In this document: in pieces, positions 39,512 through 49,155 of the stretch
Layout of the letters: each line of letters begins with the position of its first letter
Position numbering within the stretch: position 1 is the first letter of the stretch
Assembly: GCF_900129315.1 (NCBI RefSeq)
Contig: NZ_FQUS01000017.1
Location: 1 to 64,000 of the forward strand
DNA from: Fodinibius roseus
GTDB taxonomy: Bacteria; Bacteroidota; Rhodothermia; Balneolales; Balneolaceae
DNA length: 64,000 nt
Direction: 5' to 3'
Position numbers and translations under genes: made by a program
Notes under the pieces: generated by a model
Told to the model about the DNA's origin: nothing
Database searches by the model: none
Seen by the model: the letters and a program-made list of their open reading frames with translations, nothing else

Positions 39512-41485
39512 TTAGGATTCAATGAGCCAATAACTGTTGCTGAGTTCCACCCAGCGTTCATACACGCGGTACAGCTGATCGAACTGCTCCACCGGAAAAT
39601 GCTGCCGGCCGATATCAATGGTATATTCGTAGTTGAGCTTCCCCGTCTGCATGTCATACGACTCCTCGAAGACGGCCCCCGGCAGATCCAGGGTATGGCT
39701 TTCCCTCCCGCTTGCCGCGGCAAATCCCCGCGGCAGGGCAATGTCGTAGGATACCTGTACATGTTCAGGCGCATTCAGCGTAACGGGCAGGTCACGGTCG
39801 GAATCCTCAAAAGGATTTTCCATCTGATACCCCACCAGCATGGGACGAAACCGGAGTCCGTCGGTATAACTGGTTGCGTACCGCTCAATCTCAAAGCCTG
39901 CCCGTATTTCCACCGGCTCCTCATAGCTGTTCAGGTTCGTTATACGCACATCACTTACGCTCACCTGCGAGTAGCCGTCAAAAATGGTCTGCCTGAGCAC
40001 TTCCGCATCCGACTGCCCGTCGGCTTTCTGCTGCCGGATAATCTGTGCGGGATACCCCCGCTGGTGCGAGACAATCGCTCCGCTCAGCGTACCGTTCGCC
40101 TGTAATTGTCCCTCTACTCCCACCTGTATCCCAACCATATTTTCCCCGGCCTGCATCGGCACCCAGCTAAACGAGTCATCGCGCAGCAGCAATCCCTCCC
40201 CGTTGTTCATCTCCACCGGGATCAGGTTTGGCTGTCCGTAGGGAAAACTGGCATCCATTATATGCGCCTCCCCTTCAATTTCGCTCCGCACCGCCAGGGC
40301 GTTAAACTGGTAGAACGAGGGAAACGCCCTGTTAATGGTGCCCGAGGAGCGTGTAGACGCCAGCAGCGGGTGAGCCTCAATGCCGGCCCCTCGCAGCATA
40401 GCCAGCAACGTCTGGTTGATGGCCGCCTGATCGGTGGCTGTCCCCGCAAGCACCGCCGAATCGGGGGTCGTGCTGTAGGGCGCATACGCCCCCGAAAAGC
40501 GGACCCGCTCGTTTAAATAGCGGTAAATACGCGCCTGGAGCGCCCGCCGGGAGTCCTCAGGATGCTCGCTGGAAAGAGAATCGCCCAGCGCCCGGGCCCG
40601 CCGGTAGGTCCGGATCTGTTCGAGGGGATTGGTATTGCGTCGCAGTTTGGCAACCACCACGTCCCATCCGGTGTCGAGCTGCTGGCGCGGGAGGCCAAAC
40701 GCTTTGAGGATAAACTTGATCTTTCCCCGGTAGTCATCCAGCGAAGAGATGAACGGTTCCTCCTTCACCGGGGGGATATCCGAAGCGATCCACCGCTCGG
40801 TAATCACCGGATCCGGTCGCGGCAGGGTAAAAATTTTGGGCACCGAACTGGTATCTCTGTACGCAAAATCGTGATGAAGCGGACCCTCATACTGCTCGAC
40901 CACGCTCTCATACCGCAGGTAGGGGGGATAGGTGATCGTCATCTTGGCATGCGCCGTGGGGACCCTCTGCGACAGGTGAAAATCCGGCAGCTCCTCGATA
41001 TAACGGCGCCGGATCACATAGCTGTATTCCAGCACCGCACCATCCTCCACAGCCGGCATCGCAAACTCTTTCACTTTGTAGCGCCCGTTGATATCAATGG
41101 TTTTGATCTCCGCGTTATCCAGCGGCACCTGCTCGCCGGGCGAACGGTGGGTTGTCCCGCGGATATCGGAAATCTGCTCCATATTGTCAGCAAAGTAATA
41201 CGGGATGGTCACCGTGGATGCTTCCGGCGATGAGGCGTCAAACACCTTGAGCCGCATATGGTGGCGGAGGACCGCAATGATGCTGCCGCCCGTTTCCTGA
41301 AAGGAGACATCCACTTCCTTGTTGGTGATGGTATAGGGGGTTTCCGACTTGTCAGCTGGTTCCTGCATGCGGAACAGGGAATCCGGAATGACGCCGTACT
41401 GTGCGTCGATCACATCATCCTGTGCTCCGGCAAATCCGGAGCTTATGCAGCAAAAAAAGGTAATAAGCGTGATAAATCGAACCAA
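39512..41485 (-). CDS. DUF3857 / transglutaminase-like secreted protein lacking the catalytic Cys and His
   Basis: A 657-aa protein. A signal peptide ends AGAQ near residue 22. The DUF3857 domain lies at about 55-235 (ITNKEVDVSFQETGGSIIA, VLEYSYVIRRRYIEELPDF). A transglutaminase-like domain follows at about 290-420, with GTATDQAAINQTLLAMLRGA near residue 345 where active members have a GDCKD-type Cys, and YQFNALAVRS where the catalytic His is expected; the Asp (HIMDAS) is kept. It is thus probably a non-enzymatic fold. The C-terminal half (DUF2569-like or beta domain) is not recognised. It is outer-face or periplasmic; role unknown. Confidence 0.8.
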   Translation of the reverse strand: MVRFITLITFFCCISSGFAGAQDDVIDAQYGVIPDSLFRMQEPADKSETPYTITNKEVDVSFQETGGSIIAVLRHHMRLKVFDASSPEASTVTIPYYFADNMEQISDIRGTTHRSPGEQVPLDNAEIKTIDINGRYKVKEFAMPAVEDGAVLEYSYVIRRRYIEELPDFHLSQRVPTAHAKMTITYPPYLRYESVVEQYEGPLHHDFAYRDTSSVPKIFTLPRPDPVITERWIASDIPPVKEEPFISSLDDYRGKIKFILKAFGLPRQQLDTGWDVVVAKLRRNTNPLEQIRTYRRARALGDSLSSEHPEDSRRALQARIYRYLNERVRFSGAYAPYSTTPDSAVLAGTATDQAAINQTLLAMLRGAGIEAHPLLASTRSSGTINRAFPSFYQFNALAVRSEIEGEAHIMDASFPYGQPNLIPVEMNNGEGLLLRDDSFSWVPMQAGENMVGIQVGVEGQLQANGTLSGAIVSHQRGYPAQIIRQQKADGQSDAEVLRQTIFDGYSQVSVSDVRITNLNSYEEPVEIRAGFEIERYATSYTDGLRFRPMLVGYQMENPFEDSDRDLPVTLNAPEHVQVSYDIALPRGFAAASGRESHTLDLPGAVFEESYDMQTGKLNYEYTIDIGRQHFPVEQFDQLYRVYERWVELSNSYWLIES

Positions 41486-41549
41486 AAGGAGAACCTAAGA
41501 TTACGAAGTTAGAGTATCATAACGCTCAAGGGGCGGATTCATTCTGCGG

Positions 41550-42845
41550 CTAAATCTTATTCACCACAAAATGTCCCCCGTTATAAATGGCTTCCGCCCG
41601 TCCGGTCATCTCCTCTCCGAGATAGGGTGAATTGGTGGACTTGGTTTTCACCCGCTGCTCCTCGTAGGTCCATTGCTCATCGGTATTGAACAGCGTCAGG
41701 TTGGCTTTCGACCCTTCCTTAATTTTGGGAATCTCCAGGTTCAGGATACGACGGGGATTCTCAACAAACTTTTCGAGCAGTGCCGGCAGGTCCAGTACCC
41801 CGGGCTGCAGCAGCTGCCGTACGCTTACGCTCCAGGCCGTTTCCAGCCCGGTAATGCCATTGGGCGCATAGATAAACTCTACCTCCTTCTCTTCCACAGC
41901 GTGCGGGGCATGATCGGTGCAAATAGCATCGATCGTCCCGTCCGCCAGTCCCTCTGCCATCGCATCCACGTCCTCCTGCGAACGCAGCGGGGGATGCATC
42001 TTTACATTCGTGTCGAAGTCACGGCGCTCGATCTCCTCGTCGGTAAGATCAAAGTGGTGGGGACACACTTCCGCCGTAATATGAATACCGTCAGCCTTGG
42101 CGCGGCGCACCAGCTCCACCGCCTTCGCCGTGCTGATATGCGCCACGTGAATGTGTCCCCCGGTAAATTCCGCCAGCAGGATATCACGGGCAATCATCGT
42201 CTCCTCCGCAATGCCCGGCGTGCCGTCCAGTCCCAGCCGCGCCGACACTCTTCCCTCGTGCATATGACCCGGACGCGAGAGTTTCAGATCCTCCTCATGG
42301 TTAATGACGGGCACCTCCAGCATGGAGGAATACTCCAGGGCTACGCGCATCAGCTGCGAGTTGAAAACGGGATCGCCGTCATCGCTGAACGCAACCGCTC
42401 CGCCCGCTTTCATATCTGCCATCTCTACAATGGAGGTACCTTTTCGCTCCTTGGATACGCAGCCGATGGGATGGACGGAAACGGGCAGGTCCCTGGACGA
42501 ATTGACGATAAACTCCACCACATCCCGCGAGTCGATAGCCGGGTTCGTGTTCGGCATGCAGGCCACTTCCGTAAACCCGCCGAAAGCCGCCGCCGCGCAG
42601 CCCGTCTCAATCGTTTCCTTGTGTTCATAGCCCGGCTCGCGCAGGTGCACGTGCATATCCATCCAGCCCCCGGAGAGATAACTCCCGCCGGCGTCGTGGC
42701 TCTCCTCCTGACCGCCGGCTTCCAGTCCCGCTGCGATTTCCGTTATCTTTCCGGCCGAAATCCGCAGGTCCACTGTTTCCGAGCCGTCGAAACCGCTGCC
42801 GACCGGTTTCACATTTTTGAGCAGTAAATCAGGTGTGTAACTCAT
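41550..42845 (-). CDS. pyrC: Dihydroorotase
   Basis: A 431-aa type I dihydroorotase that closes carbamoyl-aspartate to dihydroorotate in pyrimidine synthesis. Metal ligands are in DMHVHLREPGYEHKETIETG (HxH near residue 63), HIHVAHIS near residue 232 and CTDHAPHAVEEKE near residue 304. The FGGFTEVACMPNTNPAID block is typical. No other pyr gene is nearby. Confidence 0.95.
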   Translation of the reverse strand: MSYTPDLLLKNVKPVGSGFDGSETVDLRISAGKITEIAAGLEAGGQEESHDAGGSYLSGGWMDMHVHLREPGYEHKETIETGCAAAAFGGFTEVACMPNTNPAIDSRDVVEFIVNSSRDLPVSVHPIGCVSKERKGTSIVEMADMKAGGAVAFSDDGDPVFNSQLMRVALEYSSMLEVPVINHEEDLKLSRPGHMHEGRVSARLGLDGTPGIAEETMIARDILLAEFTGGHIHVAHISTAKAVELVRRAKADGIHITAEVCPHHFDLTDEEIERRDFDTNVKMHPPLRSQEDVDAMAEGLADGTIDAICTDHAPHAVEEKEVEFIYAPNGITGLETAWSVSVRQLLQPGVLDLPALLEKFVENPRRILNLEIPKIKEGSKANLTLFNTDEQWTYEEQRVKTKSTNSPYLGEEMTGRAEAIYNGGHFVVNKI

Positions 42846-43244
42846 ACAAACTTTTACGTTATTTTTGCAGGTAAAAAATCATGTGCCATATATGGCCCTT
42901 AGAGACCCATCAGGTGATTTTACCCGGCATGGTGATCATCCGTGTTTTTATACAGGGCAACATGGTTTTACCCTGCTTTTAGAATGGCTCAACTTACAAA
43001 AAAAGTGTCATAAATAAATCCCTATAAATAAAAACCCCTGTGAGCCCATCCCATAATTCACTCACCCAAAAGCAGCCTGTCGGCGATACTGACAATAGCT
43101 TGTGAAGGCATTTATAATTTAATATCAGCAACCGAGGCTTCTTTTTCCCGCTTGGCCGGCTGTTGATGTCGAAAGGTGGCTTGAAACTTGAACTGAATGA
43201 CAGGAATTGCTTAACCCGAACCCGCTGTATTTTCTTACAAAACG
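42846..43244. other. 399-bp interval with no recognised gene
   Basis: No gene is supported. Between 42900 and 42985 two loosely similar stretches (GGTGATTTTACCCGGCATGG and AACATGGTTTTACCCTG) suggest a degenerate repeat. An open frame on the plus strand from 43163 lacks any family match. Confidence 0.4.
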
Positions 43245-43445
43245 TTAAGATCTATCCTCAGGTAAAGGTGGAAGGTCGGAAACGTCCGAGGCAATATGAC
43301 AATAGCGCCAAAACCGTTCCGGTTCCGGAGTACTTAACCAGTCAAAGGCGAACAGGAGAGAGTTAGCTTTGGGGTTTATCCCATATTCAGTCTTCCTTTC
43401 GTTAGCTAATGTTTTATACTTCTCCGGGAGTTCAGGTATTTGCAT
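43245..43445 (-). CDS. Small hypothetical protein, translationally coupled to its upstream neighbour
   Basis: A 66-aa frame starting MQIPELPEKYKTLANERKTE and containing NSLLFAFDWLSTPEPERFWRY. It is acidic at the C-terminus, with no membrane segment and no recognised family. Its ATG lies 14 bases inside the 3' end of the 101-aa gene, so the two may be translated together. No function is assigned. Confidence 0.45.
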   Translation of the reverse strand: MQIPELPEKYKTLANERKTEYGINPKANSLLFAFDWLSTPEPERFWRYCHIASDVSDLPPLPEDRS

Positions 43446-43737
43446 TATTTAGAGCAAGCTTGCAATTTAGTTGATGATTATTAGGGTTAGAGAAATAGTG
43501 CTGTACATATTCCACCAGATCATTCCAGTATTCATCCTGTTTTCTATCAGCAAGCTCGAAATTAATATCAACCGTCACAGATTTATTTTTTTTATAATTT
43601 ATAAAGGTAATTGAACCGTTTCCTTCCTTTGGATATGATACCTGAATTTCATTAACACCTACTGCCAATTGAAATAACTGTTTCATTTCTTTAGGGGGAT
43701 TTAGGATTGAAGTCATTCCGTCGCTGGTTTTGGGCAT
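43432..43737 (-). CDS. Small hypothetical protein
   Basis: A 101-aa frame with predicted alternating beta strands (VGVNEIQVSYPKEGNGSITF, KSVTVDINFELADRKQDEY) and a C-terminal helix with EYVQHYFSNPNN. No family is recognised. It overlaps the downstream 66-aa gene by 14 bases. The pair could be a small toxin-antitoxin or an accessory unit, but no residues prove this. Confidence 0.45.
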   Translation of the reverse strand: MPKTSDGMTSILNPPKEMKQLFQLAVGVNEIQVSYPKEGNGSITFINYKKNKSVTVDINFELADRKQDEYWNDLVEYVQHYFSNPNNHQLNCKLALNNANT

Positions 43738-43858
43738 GAATCATATATACCCGGTTTTGGGTTACGATGTTCCTTCGTTACGCAAGAGGTCGGAGATTGC
43801 GGATACTTATGTCTTCAAAACCCTGACTTCGTGAAAGCTAATTTGTTCAATAGTCATC

Positions 43859-44662
43859 TTATTTTTTTATAAACGAATAATTACTCATCAAACTGGTGGT
43901 CCCATTATCAACATGCAGCGTCTGACCCGTTATGGCCCGGCTCAAATCGGACAGCAAAAAGGCAACAGCATTCCCGCAGTCGTCGGGTTCAATCTCAAAA
44001 GACAACGCCTGGTAATCATCGATATAACGTTCAACCCATTGTTCGGGATTATCCGACCAGCTGGAGATCAAATCATAGTTTTGCTCGGAATGAACATAGC
44101 CGGGGGCTACCGCATTCACCCGAATATTCTTGGGGCCCAATTCAACGGCCATCCCCCGGGTCAGGCCTTCAACTGCCGACTTTACGCTGGAATATATCGC
44201 ATAACCCGACCAGGTAGCACGGGCATGAACCGAAGAAATGTTAACAATATTTCCCTCGCCTCCCGATTGAATCAGATGATTTGCAAATGCCTTGGAAACA
44301 TGCCAAACCCCCTTCATATCCGTATCATAAATTCGGTTAACCTCTTCTTCCGTTGCCTTATGTGCCATTTTATGGAGGCCGACACCCGCATTGTTAACCA
44401 GTCCGTGAATGCCATCAACCTGTTTCAGAATATGTTCAAACATCCGTTTGATTTCATCCTCTTTTCTGATGTCGGCTGCTACCGGGACGGCCGATGAATA
44501 TCTTTGAGCTGCTCTTTGGGCATCCCCCACCTTGCGTTCATTGATAATCAAAGTAGCACCAAAACGAGCCAGAACGTTACACACTCCGGCTCCCACACCG
44601 GCGCCGCCTCCACCGGTAACCAAAATGTTTTTCCCGGAAAAATCCAAGCTATTCATATCCAT
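43859..44662 (-). CDS. SDR family oxidoreductase
   Basis: A 267-aa classical SDR. The start at 44660-44662 (MDMNSLDFSGKNILVTGGGG) is chosen because AAGGATT lies 8 bases upstream; a longer frame adds unrelated residues encoded by the repeat. TGGGGAGVGAGVCNVLARFG binds the nucleotide, NNAGVGLHK is kept, and the catalytic Ser (NISSVHAR) and YSSVKSAVEG (Tyr and Lys) are present. C-terminal ITGQTLHVDNGTTS. Substrate unknown. Confidence 0.85.
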   Translation of the reverse strand: MDMNSLDFSGKNILVTGGGGAGVGAGVCNVLARFGATLIINERKVGDAQRAAQRYSSAVPVAADIRKEDEIKRMFEHILKQVDGIHGLVNNAGVGLHKMAHKATEEEVNRIYDTDMKGVWHVSKAFANHLIQSGGEGNIVNISSVHARATWSGYAIYSSVKSAVEGLTRGMAVELGPKNIRVNAVAPGYVHSEQNYDLISSWSDNPEQWVERYIDDYQALSFEIEPDDCGNAVAFLLSDLSRAITGQTLHVDNGTTSLMSNYSFIKK

Positions 44663-44671
44663 AAGAAGAAT

Positions 44672-44808
44672 CCTTTGTAAAACTGTCGTTTTTGCCCAAT
44701 CTCTGCCTTTTCGGGGTTTCAACATCCTCACCTGAAGACTATATATACCCTGCAGGTTTGAAATCACTCAGGGGTTGGTATGGAACAAAACCCCTGGTTT
44801 TTCAAAGC
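44672..44808 (-). repeat. Interspersed intergenic repeat, copy F
   Basis: On the minus strand: head GAAAAACCAGGGGTTTTGTT then ACCAACCCCTGA; tail GGCAGAGATTGGGCAAAAAC and ACAGTTTTACAAAGG. The tail overlaps the ribosome binding site of the SDR gene (start 44662). It is in tandem with copy E. Confidence 0.75.
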
Positions 44809-44930
44809 CCTCTTTTATCCAATTGCTGCACCCTCGCGCATTCAGAATCCTTATATTTTCCTTATTTGGGGTGGCATAGAATACGCACGGGTTTTGATAT
44901 TGACTAAAATTTCTGGTTTTTCAAAGCCTT
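44808..44930 (-). repeat. Interspersed intergenic repeat, copy E
   Basis: On the minus strand: head GGCTTTGAAAAACCAGAAAT then TCAATATCAA; tail GAATGCGCGAGGGTGCAGCA and ATTGGATAAAAGAGGG, running straight into copy F. Confidence 0.7.
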
Positions 44931-45232
44931 TTGTATATACTATAACTATATATGTATGTAAGATAAATCAACTATACGTGTAGCAAATTAGATTTCGTTA
45001 ATAGTAACACATATATTACATTTCGTCAGCAAGAAAAAATATATAATTAATTTTTCTCCTGGCTGTTCAATTTTATAAGGGGGCTGTCAGTATAATTATT
45101 CGATTTTAGATGTCTCCCGGCCACAGACGTACAGCGATAGAAGAGCAGGCCTTTATATGGGGTATCAATAATATGGGGAGTTCAAATATTAATAAGTTAA
45201 GTACGGGCTAAATAAACTAATTACATACAGGA
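44931..45232. other. 302-bp A+T-rich leader before the histidine kinase
   Basis: No gene. The DNA is very A+T-rich (for example around 44940-45070), as expected for a promoter-bearing spacer. No specific site could be placed. Confidence 0.4.
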
Positions 45233-48200
45233 TTGAGTTCTAAATTAATATGCACGATCCCTATGGGTAGCGTATATCACATTTTACTGATTGGTAATAA
45301 TGAGAGCTATATCGATCTCATTGAGGCGGAGCTGAACAAACAGGATATTGAGGCTCACATCGATATTATTCAGAATGAAGAGCAGTTGATTGACCGACTC
45401 GATAATAATCCCCCCGATTTGGTTATCAGCGATTATAATTTGCCCGCGCTATCAGGCAACAGCGCCCTCAGGATTGTTCGAGATCGGTATCCTCACCTGC
45501 CCTTTATTATGGTTGCCGGCGCTATAGGCGAAGAGAAGGCTGTTGATATTATGTTGGAAGGTGCTTCTGACTATGCCATGAAGGACAACCTTGAACGGCT
45601 GGGAGCAGCCGTAAAACAGGAGCTTCAAAATTATGAGCAACACCGGCAAAAGCAGCAAGAACCTGAACAGGCCAAAAGGCGAGAACAAAAAAGTGCTGAG
45701 AGGCAACGCGACAAGGCATATAAAATAGCTAACATTGGTCATTGGGAGATTGATTTCTCTAAAAATAAGAACGGGACTGTTTACTGGTCGGACACCACCC
45801 GGGAAATACTTGAAGTAGATGAGGATTTTCAACCGACCGTAGAAGACAGCATTTCTTTCATCGTCCCCCGGAGTCGAGAGCAAGTGAAAAACGCTTTTAA
45901 GGAAGCAGTTACCGAAGGAACCTCTTACGACCATGAAATAGTAATTCGAACAGGCAAAGGGAATAAGCGCTGGGTTCGCAATATCGGGCAAGCGGAGTTT
46001 AAAAACGGGCAATGTGTGCGCGTATACGGGAGCTTCCAGGATATCACCGATCGCAAAGTTTCCGAAAAAAAATATCGGGATATTTTCAACCTCTCCCCCC
46101 AGCCTATGTGGGTGTATGATCCTGAAACACTGAAGTTTTTGGATGTCAACCGGGTAGCGATCAACCATTACGGCTACAGTTATGAAGAATTCATGAATAT
46201 GACGCTAAAAGATATTCGTCCGGAAGAGGATATCCCAAGCCTTATGGAAACGGTAAAAAAGAAGCATAGTAAAAAAGACAGCTATTATGAAGGGCTGGTC
46301 CGCCATAAAACAAAAGATGAATCTGTTATACATGTAAATATCAAACGAAACAGTATTGATTATGAAGGGCGAAAAGCTGCGATGGTACTTGCCGAGGATG
46401 TCACCGAAAAGCTGGAGGCGGAACGCGCACTGCAATTAAGCGAACAAAAGTTTAAATCGCTTGTACGATCAGGTGCCAGCACGATTGCGGTATTGAATGA
46501 AGAGGGAATTTACACTTATGCAAGCGAAAACCACAAACAGGTTACCGGTTGGTCCTCGCAAGAGCTGACAGACAAAGATGCCTTTGAATTTATACATCCG
46601 GACGACAGGGACCGGGTACGGAAACGCTTTCGCAAATTACAAGCGGAAAAGGAGAACCAATATTCCACCCCCTTCCGAGTCAAGCACAAAGAAGGTCACT
46701 GGATTTGGCAGGAAAGCATAGGGTCGGACCTTTCCCATAATTCGGTTCTCAACGGATATGTAATCAACAGCCACGATGTCACCGAACGCAGATATTACAG
46801 GGAATTGGAAAAAATTGAACGTGATATTCTTGAAGAGAGTATCACCGGCAACAGCCGCTTATCAGTTCTTGCAGAAAAGCTTTTACTCAAGCTTGAGAAC
46901 TTGCATTCCTGCATGACCTGCTCCATTCAGAAAATTGTGGACGGGAAACTTCGAAACCTGGCGGCCCCCAGTTTGCCCTCAGCATATTTGACTGAAATTG
47001 AGGGTATCTCTATTGGCGATAACATTTGTTCTTGTGGCACGGCGGCATATCTCAAGGAACCTGTTATTGCAGAAAATATTTATGAAAATCCACGCTGGGA
47101 GGGATATCGACACCTTGGTGATAAATATGACTTCAGCGCCTGCTGGTCCAAACCGATATTGGACAGCAACCAAGAGGTGGTGGCTACTTTTGCCATTTAT
47201 TATAAAACACCACAGGCACCCTCTGATCGCGAAAAAAATACTATTGACCGCGTTGTCCATCTTCTCCGGCTGCTTTTTGACAGCTTTGAAAAGGAGAAAG
47301 CAGAACAGAAGCTTGCCTTGCGCGAACAACGATTTAAATCATTGGTTCAGGATGGATCGGATTTAATTGCCATTCTGGACCAAGACGGGAACTATAAATA
47401 CGTTGCTCCCACCTCGGAATCTGTTTTGGGAATATCTCCTGAAGAGTTTATAGGAAATAACGCCCTCGACTATATTCATGGCAAGCATAAGGACCGCATA
47501 CAACAAGTTTTAGCAACCTTGCCGGAAACAAAGAGAATCAAAGTTAAGCCTTTTTTATTTAAAGATGGCAAAGGAGAATGGCGATGGATCGAAACGATTA
47601 TCACAAATCTGTTAGATAACCCCGCCGTTGAAGGCTTTATAGCAAATTCGCGGGATGTAACAGCTCAAATTGAGCGTGAGCAGAAACTAAGAGAAAACCT
47701 GGAATTTTATGAATATGTCACAAAAGCAACCGATGATCTTGTCTATGACTGGGATATTGCAAATGATATCCTGCGATGGGATGACAGTTTCCGGGAAAAG
47801 TTCCCCTGTCACATCGAGGAACAATATACTATCAGGCACTGGATTCAAAACATTCATCCTGGGGACCTTCCTGAAATCAGGGAAAGTCTAAATCACATTT
47901 TAGAGAACACAGAAAAATCAAAGTGGGAACAGGAATATCGCTTCCGAAAAAACGACGATTCTTATGCTACCGTTTCGGAACGCGGCTTTATCATTCGGGA
48001 CGACCATGGAAAAGCGATTCGTATGATTGGCTCCCTGCAGGATATCACGGAACGGAAACAGCATGAAAAAGAATTAGAAGCGTCTTTAAAAGAAAAAGAA
48101 ACCCTGCTGAGAGAGATACATCATCGGGTAAAGAATAACCTGGCGGTCGTTTCTGGGATGATGCAGCTGCAGGCATTCAGTGAAGAAGATGAAAGTTTAA

Positions 48201-48730
48201 AAGACAAATTGTTTGGCAGTGTCGTACGCATCAAAACAATGGCGTCCATTCATGAACTCCTGTATCAGTCCAACAGCTATTCCCAGCTGCAGCTGGGCCA
48301 AAATTTTAAAAAGCTGATATCAAATGTTGTAGGGGCTTTTCAGAAGGACGTAAATATTACGTTAAATTTCGATCTTGAACCCGTAGCAGTAAATATAAAC
48401 CAAGCCATTCCCTGCTCTTTAATTGTCAACGAAGTTGTAACCAATGTGTACAAACATGCTTTTGACCAAGAACAAGAGGGCATATTACATATTGAGATAT
48501 TTGAAAGAAATAATCACGTTCATGTTCGAATACAAGATAACGGCCAGGGTCTGCCCGATAACTTTGACAATGTATCCGGAGCTAATACTCTTGGATTACA
48601 ATTAATTGATATGTTGGCCATCCAGCTTGATGCTGAATATGGCTATGAATCATCAGACCAGGGGACCCTATTTACCCTTAACTTTGAAAAGGCAGATATT
48701 AAAGGAATCGGCAATGCTCAGTTGTATTAA
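45233..48730 (+). CDS. Multi-PAS/GAF sensor histidine kinase with N-terminal receiver-like domain
   Basis: A 1165-aa soluble kinase. Order: receiver-like domain (about 14-130, phospho-acceptor region DLVISDYNLPALSG near residue 65, but the usual acidic pair is IGNNES); PAS (162-272); PAS (278-390); PAS (403-519); GAF (523-686, with IGDNICSCGTAAYLKEPV); PAS (690-812); PAS (823-939); HisKA_2-type dimerisation box LLREIHHRVKNNLAVVSGMM near residue 959; HATPase (about 1040-1150, NEVVTNVYKHAF and DNGQGLPDNF). No membrane helices. The shown start is TTG; an ATG at 45263 would remove 10 residues and is as likely. It is followed by its probable partner response regulator after 12 bases. Confidence 0.88.
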   Translation: MSSKLICTIPMGSVYHILLIGNNESYIDLIEAELNKQDIEAHIDIIQNEEQLIDRLDNNPPDLVISDYNLPALSGNSALRIVRDRYPHLPFIMVAGAIGEEKAVDIMLEGASDYAMKDNLERLGAAVKQELQNYEQHRQKQQEPEQAKRREQKSAERQRDKAYKIANIGHWEIDFSKNKNGTVYWSDTTREILEVDEDFQPTVEDSISFIVPRSREQVKNAFKEAVTEGTSYDHEIVIRTGKGNKRWVRNIGQAEFKNGQCVRVYGSFQDITDRKVSEKKYRDIFNLSPQPMWVYDPETLKFLDVNRVAINHYGYSYEEFMNMTLKDIRPEEDIPSLMETVKKKHSKKDSYYEGLVRHKTKDESVIHVNIKRNSIDYEGRKAAMVLAEDVTEKLEAERALQLSEQKFKSLVRSGASTIAVLNEEGIYTYASENHKQVTGWSSQELTDKDAFEFIHPDDRDRVRKRFRKLQAEKENQYSTPFRVKHKEGHWIWQESIGSDLSHNSVLNGYVINSHDVTERRYYRELEKIERDILEESITGNSRLSVLAEKLLLKLENLHSCMTCSIQKIVDGKLRNLAAPSLPSAYLTEIEGISIGDNICSCGTAAYLKEPVIAENIYENPRWEGYRHLGDKYDFSACWSKPILDSNQEVVATFAIYYKTPQAPSDREKNTIDRVVHLLRLLFDSFEKEKAEQKLALREQRFKSLVQDGSDLIAILDQDGNYKYVAPTSESVLGISPEEFIGNNALDYIHGKHKDRIQQVLATLPETKRIKVKPFLFKDGKGEWRWIETIITNLLDNPAVEGFIANSRDVTAQIEREQKLRENLEFYEYVTKATDDLVYDWDIANDILRWDDSFREKFPCHIEEQYTIRHWIQNIHPGDLPEIRESLNHILENTEKSKWEQEYRFRKNDDSYATVSERGFIIRDDHGKAIRMIGSLQDITERKQHEKELEASLKEKETLLREIHHRVKNNLAVVSGMMQLQAFSEEDESLKDKLFGSVVRIKTMASIHELLYQSNSYSQLQLGQNFKKLISNVVGAFQKDVNITLNFDLEPVAVNINQAIPCSLIVNEVVTNVYKHAFDQEQEGILHIEIFERNNHVHVRIQDNGQGLPDNFDNVSGANTLGLQLIDMLAIQLDAEYGYESSDQGTLFTLNFEKADIKGIGNAQLY

Positions 48731-48742
48731 AACCAGACAGCC

Positions 48743-49123
48743 ATGCAAAGAGATCAATCAAAAAAAGTGCTCATCGTAGAAGATGATATGATCATCTCTA
48801 TGGTTTTAGAACGCATGATAAACAAAATGGGCTTTGATACTGTTGAAAAAGCTGTAACCGGCAAAAAAGCAATAAGCCTGGCACAAGAACACGAACCGGA
48901 TATCATTTTGATGGACATACAGCTCAAAGATGATATTGACGGAATTACAGCTATGCAGAAAATACGTGAATCATCAGATGTTCCGGTAATCTACATTACC
49001 GGCAACTCGGACCAGTATTATAAAGAAAGGGCCCGGGAAACCAATTATATAGATTACCTGATAAAACCTATAGAAATGGACGATCTCAAAACATCCATTG
49101 ATAAAGCATTCGGCGGCAATTAG
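48743..49123 (+). CDS. Single-domain response regulator
   Basis: A 126-aa receiver domain with no output domain. The acidic pair VEDDMIIS is near residue 13, the phospho-acceptor is IILMDIQLKDDIDG near residue 58, and Thr and Lys of YITGNSD and LIKPIE are kept. The gene begins 12 bases after the multi-PAS kinase and is probably cotranscribed. Signalling would be through protein-protein contact; the target is unknown. Confidence 0.92.
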   Translation: MQRDQSKKVLIVEDDMIISMVLERMINKMGFDTVEKAVTGKKAISLAQEHEPDIILMDIQLKDDIDGITAMQKIRESSDVPVIYITGNSDQYYKERARETNYIDYLIKPIEMDDLKTSIDKAFGGN

Positions 49124-49155
49124 GGCTTCCTCAAAAGAGAGAACCTGAACTACAC

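Noticed and set aside
41673-42827. 384-codon plus-strand frame opposite pyrC
   Set aside because: It mirrors the dihydroorotase frame and has no independent support.
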